This document shows, one piece after another, positions 26,628 through 35,299 of a stretch of 64,000 nucleotides of DNA. Under the pieces are notes generated by a model. That model was not told the origin of the DNA, searched no databases, and worked only from the letters and a program-made list of their open reading frames with translations. This DNA comes from Marinobacterium iners (GTDB lineage: Bacteria > Pseudomonadota > Gammaproteobacteria > Pseudomonadales > Balneatricaceae), in assembly GCF_017310015.1 (NCBI RefSeq), contig NZ_CP022297.1, positions 558,001 to 622,000 of the forward strand, written 5' to 3'. The translations under genes and the position numbers were made by a program. Each line of letters opens with the position of its first letter. The first letter of the stretch is position 1.

Positions 26628-27452
26628 ATGAAGCAGACCCACCCGGTCAAGGTGATAGCAGTAACGGGCGGCAAGGGAGGCGTTGGCAAGACCAATGTGT
26701 CGGTCAATCTGGCCACCGCTCTCAGTGAAATGGGGCAGCGGGTGGTGCTGATGGATGCTGACCTGGGCCTTGCCAATGTAGACGTGATGCTCGGGCTGAG
26801 AGCGCAACGCAACATTTCGGATGTGCTTGCAGGCAACTGCAGTCTCAAGGAAGTTATGGTGCCGGCAGGGGATAATTTCTGGATAGTGCCGGCGGCTTCG
26901 GGGACGCAGGAAATGACGGCTCTAAGCGCCCATGAGCATGCAGAGTTGATCCACGCCTTTAACGACATTGCCGATGAGCTGGATGTATTGGTTATTGACA
27001 CTGCGGCTGGAATCTCGGACTCGGTGGTCAGCTTTGTGCGTGCCGCTCAGGAGGTGCTGGTGGTGGTCTGTGATGAGCCTACTTCGATTACCGACGCCTA
27101 TGCACTGATCAAGCTTTTGAATCGTGACTATCAGATGACACGCTTTCGAGTGTTGGCCAATATGGTCAGAACGGAATCCGAAGGACGTAATATGTTCAAT
27201 AAACTGTTGACGGTGACCGACAGATTCCTGGATGTTACGCTTCAATACGTTGGCTCAATCCCTTATGATGAAACGGTGCGCAAGGCTGTACAGAGACAAA
27301 AGGCTGTTTTGAAAGCCTTTCCCAAGGACAAGGCCGCATTGGCCTATCGCCAGTTGGCGAACAAGGTGGACAGCTGGCCGGTCAGTTCCAGCCCACGTGG
27401 GCACCTTGAATTCTTTGTCGAGCGGCTCGTGCAGGGAGCGCGGGCACACTGA
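26628..27452 (+). CDS. fleN: Flagellar number regulator FleN (FlhG)
   Basis: The 274-residue MinD/ParA-type ATPase has the deviant Walker A motif GGKGGVGKTN near its N-terminus and the VDTAAGI Walker B region, and it ends in the FleN-specific PRGHLEFFVERLVQ. FleN restrains the FleQ activator and keeps flagellar number at one. ATG 26628 is chosen because GAGGAG lies 7 bases upstream; TTG 26613 would overlap flhF. Confidence 0.96.
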   Translation: MKQTHPVKVIAVTGGKGGVGKTNVSVNLATALSEMGQRVVLMDADLGLANVDVMLGLRAQRNISDVLAGNCSLKEVMVPAGDNFWIVPAASGTQEMTALSAHEHAELIHAFNDIADELDVLVIDTAAGISDSVVSFVRAAQEVLVVVCDEPTSITDAYALIKLLNRDYQMTRFRVLANMVRTESEGRNMFNKLLTVTDRFLDVTLQYVGSIPYDETVRKAVQRQKAVLKAFPKDKAALAYRQLANKVDSWPVSSSPRGHLEFFVERLVQGARAH

Positions 27453-27464
27453 AAAGAAGCGTAT

Positions 27465-28175
27465 ATGTACAACGAACTGGAGTTTAAGTCAGGGCAGGAG
27501 CTGATCGAGGAGTACACCCCTCTGGTGCGCCGTATTGCGCATCATCTGCTGGCGCGCCTGCCGTCCCATGTTGTGCTGGACGACTTGCTTCAGGCTGGCA
27601 TGATGGGACTGCTAGAAGCTGCCAAACGTTACGACTCCAGCAAGGGTGCCAGTTTTGAAACCTATGCCGGTATTCGTATCCGCGGTGCCATTATCGATGA
27701 GGTACGGCGGGGTGACTGGACGCCGAGATCAGTACACCGAAATGGGCGTCGGGTCAGCGAAGCGATTGCCCAGGTTGAAAACCGGACCGGCCGTGACGCT
27801 ACAGACTTAGAAGTTGCGGCCGAAATGGGAATAGGGGTTGCCGAGTACCATGCCCTGCTGCAGGATTCACTCGACAGCCGCCTGTTCAGCTATGATCAGT
27901 TGACTGACAGCTCCGAAGAAACACCCTCGGAGCAGTTTGTTGCCTCTGATCCAGACCCTGGGCATGCCCATGAAGGGGAAGGATTCAGGCAGGCGCTGGC
28001 GCAGGCGATAGGTGTCTTGCCAGAGCGTGAGCGGCTTGTGCTGTCGCTGTATTATGATGAAGAGCTGAACCTTAAAGAGATAGGACAGATTCTTGGGGTG
28101 AGTGAGTCGCGCGTGAGCCAGATCCATAGCCAGGCTGCGCTGAGGCTCAGGGGCCGGCTAAGGGATTGGCGCTGA
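27465..28175 (+). CDS. fliA: Flagellar sigma factor FliA (sigma-28)
   Basis: The 236-residue product has sigma region 2 (DLLQAGMMGLLEAAKRYD and FETYAGIRIRGAIIDEVRRGDW), region 3 and the region 4 helix-turn-helix (LKEIGQILGVSESRVSQIHSQ). It directs transcription of late flagellar and chemotaxis genes. It lies 12 bases after fleN in the usual flhAF-fleN-fliA unit. No flgM gene is in the window. Confidence 0.97.
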   Translation: MYNELEFKSGQELIEEYTPLVRRIAHHLLARLPSHVVLDDLLQAGMMGLLEAAKRYDSSKGASFETYAGIRIRGAIIDEVRRGDWTPRSVHRNGRRVSEAIAQVENRTGRDATDLEVAAEMGIGVAEYHALLQDSLDSRLFSYDQLTDSSEETPSEQFVASDPDPGHAHEGEGFRQALAQAIGVLPERERLVLSLYYDEELNLKEIGQILGVSESRVSQIHSQAALRLRGRLRDWR

Positions 28176-28236
28176 CCGATTGTGGTCTGGAATAAGGACG
28201 ACTCTTGAAGGTGTTTTCTGAACTGGGAGAAGTGTC

Positions 28237-28623
28237 TTGAAGAAAGACATCAAAATTCTCGTTGTGGATGATTTCTCCACAATGAGGCGCATCATAAAAA
28301 ACCTGCTGCGGGACCTTGGTTTTACCAATGTCGACGAGGCAGACGACGGCAAGACGGCGTTGCCGATTCTCAAGCAGGGAGGTATCGACTTCCTCATTAC
28401 CGACTGGAATATGCCGGAAATGACCGGTATAGACCTGCTCAAGGCAGTCCGAGCCGATCCTGCTCTGGCTTCCATTCCGGTACTGATGGTAACGGCAGAG
28501 GCCAAGCGCGAGCAGATTATTGCGGCAGCACAAGCCGGTGTGAACGGTTATGTCGTAAAACCGTTCACGGCCGCCGTGTTGAAAGAGAAGATCGACAAGA
28601 TCTTCGAGCGTATCGAGGGTTAA
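28237..28623 (+). CDS. cheY: Chemotaxis response regulator CheY
   Basis: The 128-residue receiver domain has the acidic pair Asp11-Asp12, the phosphorylation site Asp56 in the TDWNMP motif, and the conserved Thr (VTAEAKR) and Lys (VKPF) of the active site. CheY-phosphate binds FliM. The start is TTG 28237, with GGGAGA a few bases upstream; the resulting product matches the usual CheY N-terminus. Confidence 0.97.
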   Translation: MKKDIKILVVDDFSTMRRIIKNLLRDLGFTNVDEADDGKTALPILKQGGIDFLITDWNMPEMTGIDLLKAVRADPALASIPVLMVTAEAKREQIIAAAQAGVNGYVVKPFTAAVLKEKIDKIFERIEG

Positions 28624-28642
28624 CCGGAAGCGGGGAAGACAG

Positions 28643-29485
28643 ATGGCAGCGCAAACGGCCAGTAAAGTGGACTTCAACGGCTTCGATGAGTTTCTGCGTA
28701 GCCGTGCCCAGGCACTGGTGTCCGAACTTGAGGCCGGCAACATGGCAGAGGCGATGGGGCTTATCAATGAGCTTCAGTTTGCCCGTCACCAGGTGTTCTA
28801 TAACGAGGTCGGTCACCTGACGCGCGGCCTGCATGAGGCGATCAAGTCATTTTCCAGCGATGTCGGCGAAAAAATGCCGAGCGATGCGGAAAGTACGGTC
28901 TCGGCCATCGGTGATGCTTCAGATCGACTCAATTACGTGATTGAGCTCACTGAAAAAAATGCCCATGAAACCATGGATCGTGTGGATCGATCACTCAGCC
29001 TGGTTGATAAGCTGGATCAGCAGAGTGAACGTTTCAAGGATCTGCTGTTGCTGGTAGGGCAGCTTGAGGGTGAGTTCGAGGCATTGAACGGGGTTTATGA
29101 TCGCACCTGCAGCCTCAAGGATCAGTCCGAGAAAACCATTACTGAACTGCGCACAACTTTGACTGATATCCTCGTCTCCCAGGGGGTTCAGGACATAACC
29201 GGTCAGTTGATCCGCCGAGTTATCACGCTGGTGACTCAGGTTGAGGGTCAGTTGGTCAAACTGATGGATATGGCGGCCAGAGTAGAACGGCTGAGCAGCC
29301 TGGAGAGTGCAGAGGATATAGCAGCCTCTGATGACAAGCCGGTACGCCGGAAGGGCCACGCGGCTGAACAAGAACAAAAACATGATCCTATCCGGGCGGA
29401 AGGGCCCCAGCTTCCGACAGGGAAAACAGATACGCTGTGTGATCAGGACGATGTTGATGACCTGCTTTCCAGCCTGGGATTTTGA
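28643..29485 (+). CDS. cheZ: CheY-phosphate phosphatase CheZ
   Basis: The 280-residue product is nearly all alpha-helical. It contains the conserved catalytic segment QGVQDITGQLIRRVITLV and a flexible linker. The C-terminal CheY-binding peptide (DDVDDLLSSLGF) ends the protein, as in the family. It terminates the phosphorelay signal to the motor and lies between cheY and cheA. Confidence 0.95.
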   Translation: MAAQTASKVDFNGFDEFLRSRAQALVSELEAGNMAEAMGLINELQFARHQVFYNEVGHLTRGLHEAIKSFSSDVGEKMPSDAESTVSAIGDASDRLNYVIELTEKNAHETMDRVDRSLSLVDKLDQQSERFKDLLLLVGQLEGEFEALNGVYDRTCSLKDQSEKTITELRTTLTDILVSQGVQDITGQLIRRVITLVTQVEGQLVKLMDMAARVERLSSLESAEDIAASDDKPVRRKGHAAEQEQKHDPIRAEGPQLPTGKTDTLCDQDDVDDLLSSLGF

Positions 29486-29497
29486 TAGGAGCTCCCT

Positions 29498-31594
29498 ATG
29501 AGTTTGGATGTTGATCAGGAAATACTGGAAGACTTTCTCGTCGAAGCCGGCGAGATACTTGAGCAGCTGTCTGAGCAGCTTGTCGATCTTGAGCAGCGCC
29601 CCGATGACAAGGATCTGCTGAACGCAATCTTTCGCGGTTTCCATACCGTCAAGGGTGGTGCCGGCTTTCTGCAGCTGGAAGCGATGGTTGAATGCTGTCA
29701 CAAGGCGGAAAACCTGTTTGACCTGCTGCGCAACGGTGAACTGAGTATCAGCTCCGAACTGATGGATGTGGTGTTGCAGGCACTTGATGCCGTCAATGCC
29801 ATGTTTGAAGCGGTACGCGGTGGTGAAGAACCCCAGCATGCATCGCCTGCATTGCTGCAGCGTTTGCAGGACTTTGCTGAAGGGCGTGGTGAAACAGCAC
29901 CGTCTGCACCGGCACCGGCACCGGCACCGGCAGCTGCCAGCACTCCAAAACCGGCAGCGCCTGTCCCCCAAGCATCAGCCCCTGTTAACCCAAATACACC
30001 GAACGATGAATTCGAGATGCTGCTGGGTGATCTGGCGGGCAGCCACCAGCAAAGTGAATCTGAGTCGGGTGGCGATGAGCTTATCACTGAAGACGAATTC
30101 GAGGCGTTGCTGGACGAGCTGCATGGCCCCGGTAAAGCGCCGAAAATTGAAGCGGCCGCGGCTACACCGGCAACCAACAGCGATGGTGAATTGATCACCG
30201 ACGATGAATTTGAAGCGCTGCTGGATGAACTTCAGTCCAGTGGCCAGGGTGCCTTTGCTCATATGCCGGATGCAGAGCAGGCCAAACCGGTCGCTGCATC
30301 CGTTGCGCCTGCGCCTGCGCCGGCCTCGGCTGAGCCACCGCCTCCCCCCTCTGCCGAGCCAGTCGCTACTGTTGCAGATGACGCCAAAGAAGTGAAAGGC
30401 AAACCGGCTGCTGGCAACAAACCGGCTGCCGAGAGTAATGTCCGTGTCGATACCCGTTTGCTCGACAAGATCATGAACATGGTCGGTGAGCTGGTGTTGG
30501 TGCGTAACCGTCTGGTGCGTCTGGGCGGTGCTCGTGAAGATGAAGAGATGGGCAAGGCGCTCGGCACACTGGATATGGTCACCGCCGATCTGCAAACCTC
30601 GGTTATGAAGACCCGCATGCAGCCGGTGAAAAAGGTATTTGGCCGTTTTCCCCGTCTCATTCGTGATCTGTCGCGCAATCTCAAAAAAGAGGTGCGGCTT
30701 GAGCTTCGCGGTGAAGAAACCGATCTCGACAAAAACCTGGTCGAAGCGCTGGCTGATCCGCTGATTCACTTGGTGCGCAACGCCGTTGATCATGGTATCG
30801 AGTCGCCTGAAAAACGTTCTGCATCGGGCAAGCCGCGTGAAGGTAACGTGCTGCTGTCGGCTGAGCAGGAGGGTGATCACATCCTGCTGATTATCCAGGA
30901 TGACGGTGCCGGCATGGATCCGGAAGTGTTGCGTAACCTGGCGGTCAAGCGCGGCATGATGGATGTGGAAGCCGCTCGCCGCCTAACCGATCAGGAATGT
31001 TTCAATCTGATTTTCCAGGCTGGCTTTTCTACCAAGACCGAGGTGTCTGATGTATCCGGCCGCGGTGTTGGCATGGATGTGGTCAAGACCAAGATTACCC
31101 AGCTTAACGGTACTCTCAGTATCGACTCGGTGATGGGGCAAGGGACCCGGATTGCGATTCAGGTACCGCTGACATTGGCGATCATGCCGACGCTGATGGT
31201 AGTGCTTGAAGGCCAGGCCTTTGCACTGCCGTTGGTGAACGTGAACGAGATATTCAACCTGGATTTGACCAAAACGAATATTGTCGATGGGCAGCAGGTG
31301 ATTATTGTTCGAGACCAGGCGCTGCCGTTGTTCCACCTCAAACGTTGGCTCATTACAGGGCATGAAAATGCACGACTGCCGGACCAGGGGCATGTGGTCA
31401 TCGTCAGTGTTGGTACCTCCAGAGTGGGCTTTGTTGTCGACCAGCTGGTAGGTCAGGAAGAAGTCGTGATCAAACCGTTGGGCAGCATTTTGCATGGAAC
31501 GCCGGGCCTTTCGGGTGCCACCATCACGGGCGACGGGCGCATCGCACTGATCATTGATATACCGAATCTGCTGAAACACTACGCATCGACCTGA
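29498..31594 (+). CDS. cheA: Chemotaxis histidine kinase CheA
   Basis: The 698-residue kinase has the P1 Hpt domain with phospho-accepting His49 (FHTVKGGAGF). A long Pro/Ala linker contains three copies of an acidic helix motif (residues 170-179, 194-208 and 230-245, core DEFEALLDEL). The dimerisation domain follows, then the HATPase domain (HLVRNAVDHGIE, DDGAGM) and the CheW-like regulatory domain. A classical folded P2 domain is not evident; the repeated short motifs may replace it as CheY/CheB docking sites. Confidence 0.96.
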   Translation: MSLDVDQEILEDFLVEAGEILEQLSEQLVDLEQRPDDKDLLNAIFRGFHTVKGGAGFLQLEAMVECCHKAENLFDLLRNGELSISSELMDVVLQALDAVNAMFEAVRGGEEPQHASPALLQRLQDFAEGRGETAPSAPAPAPAPAAASTPKPAAPVPQASAPVNPNTPNDEFEMLLGDLAGSHQQSESESGGDELITEDEFEALLDELHGPGKAPKIEAAAATPATNSDGELITDDEFEALLDELQSSGQGAFAHMPDAEQAKPVAASVAPAPAPASAEPPPPPSAEPVATVADDAKEVKGKPAAGNKPAAESNVRVDTRLLDKIMNMVGELVLVRNRLVRLGGAREDEEMGKALGTLDMVTADLQTSVMKTRMQPVKKVFGRFPRLIRDLSRNLKKEVRLELRGEETDLDKNLVEALADPLIHLVRNAVDHGIESPEKRSASGKPREGNVLLSAEQEGDHILLIIQDDGAGMDPEVLRNLAVKRGMMDVEAARRLTDQECFNLIFQAGFSTKTEVSDVSGRGVGMDVVKTKITQLNGTLSIDSVMGQGTRIAIQVPLTLAIMPTLMVVLEGQAFALPLVNVNEIFNLDLTKTNIVDGQQVIIVRDQALPLFHLKRWLITGHENARLPDQGHVVIVSVGTSRVGFVVDQLVGQEEVVIKPLGSILHGTPGLSGATITGDGRIALIIDIPNLLKHYAST

Positions 31595-31621
31595 TTCGGC
31601 AGGTGTGACTGAGGGAGCGCT

Positions 31622-32863
31622 ATGCCGGTAAAAGTGTTGATTGTCGATGACTCGGGTTTCTTTCGCCATCGCATCGAAGAGATGCTGAGCGATGATCCTC
31701 GAATGGAAGTTGTCGGTACGGCGGTAAATGGACGCGAAGCTGTCGAAAAGGTAAAGCAGCTGCGTCCTGATGTGGTCACCATGGATGTGGAGATGCCGCA
31801 GATGAACGGGATCGAAGCGGTCCGTATCATCATGCGAGAAGCACCTACCAACGTGTTGATGTTGTCTTCGCTTACCCATGAAGGTGCGCGTGTGACCCTG
31901 CAGGCACTCGAAGCAGGTGCTGCCGATTATCTGCCCAAGGATATTCGTGCCTGGATGGACAAGGGCAGCAATGTGCGCAGCCAGCTGATTGACCGGCTTG
32001 TCGCACTGGGGCGGAGTCGTCGTTTTCAGCGCAGCTCTGTTTTCGAGCGCGATTTTCCAGGCAAAGCCAAACCGGGCACCACCATGGTGTTCCGTCCGGA
32101 TGATCCGGAGCCTCCATCTCGGCGCACTGCAACACCTGCCCGTACAACGATGGCGGAACCAGCCCGTTCGTCAGTGTCTGGTGGTCTGAGTACGCGTCGT
32201 GAGCGTCCAGTGTCAGCGCCCGCGGCTGCCCCTGCTACTGCGCGGGAGGTATCTGGCCCGGCCACGACACCGGCAGCACGGGTACGTTTTCCGGACTGCA
32301 AACTGGTAGTTATTGCTGCTTCCACCGGTGGTCCTGCTGCCCTGCAAAAGGTGCTGACGGCACTGCCCGCGAACTTTCCCTACCCCATTCTTTTGGTTCA
32401 ACATATGCCAAAGACCTTTACCCAGGTATTTGCCGAACGACTGAACCAGCAGTGTCATATCAGTGTCAAGGAAGCGGAAGACGGTGATCGGCTTCAGCCC
32501 GGACGTGCATTGCTTGCTCCGGGTGGGCTGCAAATGATCATTGATTCCAAGCAAACCGACCGGGTACGCATTCTGCCGGGTGACGAGCGTTTGACCTACA
32601 AGCCCAGCGCCGATGTTACCTATGCCTCGGCAGCCAAAACCTATGGGGCGAAGGTGCTGGGTATCACGCTGACGGGGATGGGGGCGGATGGCTGCGATGG
32701 CTCGCGTCTGCTGAAGCAGGCCGGCTCGACCCAGTGGGCACAGAACCGTGAAAGCTGCACCATCTATGGAATGCCTCAGGCCGTCATCAATGCAGGACTG
32801 GCAGATGCAATACTTGATCTGGATGATATTGGCCCGTTACTGGCAGGGCGAGGTTCGCGCTGA
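31622..32863 (+). CDS. cheB: Chemoreceptor methylesterase CheB
   Basis: The 413-residue product has a receiver domain (Asp9, Asp10 and phosphorylation site Asp55 in TMDVEMP), a long Ala/Pro/Arg-rich linker of about 90 residues, and the C-terminal methylesterase domain. The catalytic serine is in AASTGGPAALQ, the His is in VQHMPKTF and the Asp is in GMGADGCDG. No cheR is in the window, so the matching methyltransferase is encoded elsewhere. Confidence 0.96.
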   Translation: MPVKVLIVDDSGFFRHRIEEMLSDDPRMEVVGTAVNGREAVEKVKQLRPDVVTMDVEMPQMNGIEAVRIIMREAPTNVLMLSSLTHEGARVTLQALEAGAADYLPKDIRAWMDKGSNVRSQLIDRLVALGRSRRFQRSSVFERDFPGKAKPGTTMVFRPDDPEPPSRRTATPARTTMAEPARSSVSGGLSTRRERPVSAPAAAPATAREVSGPATTPAARVRFPDCKLVVIAASTGGPAALQKVLTALPANFPYPILLVQHMPKTFTQVFAERLNQQCHISVKEAEDGDRLQPGRALLAPGGLQMIIDSKQTDRVRILPGDERLTYKPSADVTYASAAKTYGAKVLGITLTGMGADGCDGSRLLKQAGSTQWAQNRESCTIYGMPQAVINAGLADAILDLDDIGPLLAGRGSR

Positions 32864-33624
32864 TGTGGGTGCTGCTGGGCCTGTTGCTCAGTACGGTCGC
32901 CATCCTGGGGGCCAACTACCTTGAAGGTGGCCAACTGCAGGCGCTGCTTAACCTGCCTGCTGCTCTCATCGTGCTGGGCGGGACCTGCGGTGCCGCGCTG
33001 GTACAAACACCCAAAAACCTGTTGCTGCGCACCCTGCATTTGGTGCGGCTGGCACTGAGCGACCCTCAGCCACATCATGCCGACGGGATCAGTCAGCTGG
33101 TGCATTGGTGTATCACGGCCCGTCGCAAAGGTTTGTTGGCGCTTGAGAACGAGCTGACGGGCGTTGACGATCCGCTGATACGAAACGGTTTGCAGTTGCT
33201 GGCTGACGGCAAGTCGGTTGAGTTGATCCGCGCCACTCTGGAGGTAGAGCTGGTGGCTCGTGAGCAGCGAGACTACCAGGCCGCTCGTGTTATCGAAAGC
33301 ATGGGTGGGTATGCCCCGACCCTCGGTATCATCGGTGCCGTGCTGGGGTTGATTCAGGTGATGGTGAATCTTGAAGATCCTGCTCTGCTGGGTGCCGGCA
33401 TAGCTACCGCTTTCGTGGCAACCATCTATGGTATTGCACTGGCCAACCTGCTACTGCTGCCACTGGCCGGTAAAATGCGCCAGATCATTGACAGTCGTAG
33501 CCTGTATCAGGAGATGATGCTCGAAGGGCTCTTGTTCATTGCGGAAGGACAGGGGCCAAAGAGCGTGCAGCTACGCCTGCAGGGTTACCTGGAGCGGTCA
33601 GATGCCAAGACGTCGCCGGCCTGA
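32863..33624 (+). CDS. motC: Flagellar stator subunit MotC (MotA family)
   Basis: The 253-residue membrane protein has four helices (near the N-terminus and about 150-200) and the MotA pattern with the VIESMGGYAPTLGIIGAVLGLI segment. It is the second stator type found beside cheB in Pseudomonas. It starts on the last base of the cheB stop codon and its end overlaps motD by 23 bases. Whether it uses protons or sodium cannot be decided safely from sequence alone. Confidence 0.93.
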   Translation: MWVLLGLLLSTVAILGANYLEGGQLQALLNLPAALIVLGGTCGAALVQTPKNLLLRTLHLVRLALSDPQPHHADGISQLVHWCITARRKGLLALENELTGVDDPLIRNGLQLLADGKSVELIRATLEVELVAREQRDYQAARVIESMGGYAPTLGIIGAVLGLIQVMVNLEDPALLGAGIATAFVATIYGIALANLLLLPLAGKMRQIIDSRSLYQEMMLEGLLFIAEGQGPKSVQLRLQGYLERSDAKTSPA

Positions 33625-34516
33625 AGCTGACCTGCGAACAGATCGCTGGATGATTTCCTGGGCGGACTTTGTCACCCTGCTGTTTGCATTTTTTGTGGTG
33701 ATGTATGGTTTGTCCAGCGTGCATGAAGAAAAGTATCGACAATTGGCGCAGTCCCTTTCCGAGGTGTTTCGGGCCGAAGGTGGTAGCCAGGTCGTATCGC
33801 CGGATGGCGGAGAGGGGCTGTTGCCTGGGCGTGGACAGCAAATGCAGGTTCCGCCGGTAACCGTACAAGCACCGGATGCGGAGCAAACGCAGGCACTGGA
33901 GCAGTTGCAGCGCCAAGCTGAGGAGCAGTTCCGTGACTGGATTGAAGACGGCAGTGTACAAGTCACTGGCAACGCCTTGTGGATCGCCATTGAGCTGAAT
34001 GCCAGTTTGCTGTTTGAAAGTGGCGACGCACTGCCGGTGATCGAGGCAGAGCCGCTGTTACAGCAGGTTGCTGCACTTGCTGCAGGCAGGGATAATCCCG
34101 TGCATGTGGAAGGCTTCACCGATAATCGGCCGATCAGTACTGACCGCTTTCCGTCCAATTGGGAGCTGTCTGCGGCCCGGGCAGCTGCGGTGGTCCGCAT
34201 GCTGCAGTTACAGGGCGTTAACCCCGAACGAATGGCAGCGGTGGGTTACGGTGAGTACCAGCCTGCCTACAGTAACCGAACCGAAGAGGGGCGGCAGCGC
34301 AATCGGCGTCTGGTAATTGTGATCGCACGGGATGAGCGTGTCCGCCGCCTCGTACAGGCCTTTGGCAGTCAGCGAGTCAGTGAAGATGCGGTGCGTGCAC
34401 TGTTGACCGCTGACGAGAACGAAGTGACAGGCGAGCCGCCTGCACTGGAACAGGTCGATACTGAGTCCGGTATTCTGTTTCGGCAGGCACGACCGGAGCA
34501 ACAACAGGAACAATAA
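33602..34516 (+). CDS. motD: Flagellar stator subunit MotD (MotB family)
   Basis: The 304-residue product has an Arg-rich N-terminus, one membrane helix with the ion-binding Asp22 (SWADFVTLLFAFFVVMYG), a linker, and a C-terminal OmpA-type peptidoglycan-binding domain (VEGFTDNRPI, NWELSAARAAAVVRML, RNRRLVIVI). ATG 33602 is chosen because GGAG lies about 8 bases upstream and the N-terminus is then typical; it overlaps the motC end. It anchors the stator to the cell wall. Confidence 0.94.
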   Translation: MPRRRRPEADLRTDRWMISWADFVTLLFAFFVVMYGLSSVHEEKYRQLAQSLSEVFRAEGGSQVVSPDGGEGLLPGRGQQMQVPPVTVQAPDAEQTQALEQLQRQAEEQFRDWIEDGSVQVTGNALWIAIELNASLLFESGDALPVIEAEPLLQQVAALAAGRDNPVHVEGFTDNRPISTDRFPSNWELSAARAAAVVRMLQLQGVNPERMAAVGYGEYQPAYSNRTEEGRQRNRRLVIVIARDERVRRLVQAFGSQRVSEDAVRALLTADENEVTGEPPALEQVDTESGILFRQARPEQQQEQ

Positions 34517-34518
34517 CG

Positions 34519-35295
34519 ATGCAGGTATGGGCAGTCTCAAATCAGAAAGGCGGGGTGGGCAAGACGACAACCGCTATCACCCTGGCAGGTCTGCTGGCAG
34601 AGGTCGGATATCGGGTGCTGCTGGTGGACCTGGATCCCCATGGCTCCATGACCAGCTATTTCCGCTATGACCCGGATGAGCTCGAACACAGCGTTTACGA
34701 CCTGTTTGAGCAGATTCAGGTGGATTCCGAACGGGTGCATGGACTGATTCTCGACACATCCCATGAAAGCATCAAGCTCATACCCGCCTCTACCGCCCTG
34801 GCCACGCTGGAGCGAAAGGCTGTCGCCCAGGAGGGCATGGGACTGCAGGTGGCGAAAGCACTGCGACACCTGAAAGCCGAGTATGATTTTGTGATTATGG
34901 ACAGCCCGCCGGTGTTGGGAGTGTTGATGGTCAATGCGTTGGCTGCCTGCAATCACCTGTTGGTGCCTGTCCAGACCGAGTTTCTGGCCCTTAAGGGGCT
35001 GGAACGAATGGTCAGAACCATTGAAATGATCAATCGTGCGCGCAAGAACAAGCTTGCCTATACCATTGTGCCCACTTTCTATGACCGTCGCACGCAGGCG
35101 TCCGTCAGTAGTCTTCGCGAGCTGCACCACCGCTACCCTGATCATATTTCCAATGCAGTTGTACCGGTTGATACCAAATTCAGAAATGCCAGCCTGAAGG
35201 GGCTGGTGCCGTCGTCACTCGATGCAGGTAGCCGTGGCGTGCACGCGTATGCGCGCCTCCTGCGCAGCCTGCTTGAACGGCGTAAACAGGGGTGA
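34519..35295 (+). CDS. parC: ParA-like ATPase ParC, chemotaxis array positioning
   Basis: The 258-residue product is a ParA/Soj-type ATPase with the deviant Walker A motif KGGVGKTTT near residue 10, VDLDPHGSMTSYF and VIMDSPPVLG. Its place between motD and the ParP-like gene matches the ParC that places chemotaxis arrays at the pole in Vibrio and Pseudomonas. It is not a plasmid partition protein: no parB or parS-like site accompanies it. Confidence 0.88.
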   Translation: MQVWAVSNQKGGVGKTTTAITLAGLLAEVGYRVLLVDLDPHGSMTSYFRYDPDELEHSVYDLFEQIQVDSERVHGLILDTSHESIKLIPASTALATLERKAVAQEGMGLQVAKALRHLKAEYDFVIMDSPPVLGVLMVNALAACNHLLVPVQTEFLALKGLERMVRTIEMINRARKNKLAYTIVPTFYDRRTQASVSSLRELHHRYPDHISNAVVPVDTKFRNASLKGLVPSSLDAGSRGVHAYARLLRSLLERRKQG

Positions 35296-35299
35296 ACTG

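Noticed and set aside
34519..35295. Plasmid or chromosome partition ParA
   Set aside because: No parB or centromere-like repeats are near, and the position between motD and the ParP-like gene identifies it as the chemotaxis ParC.
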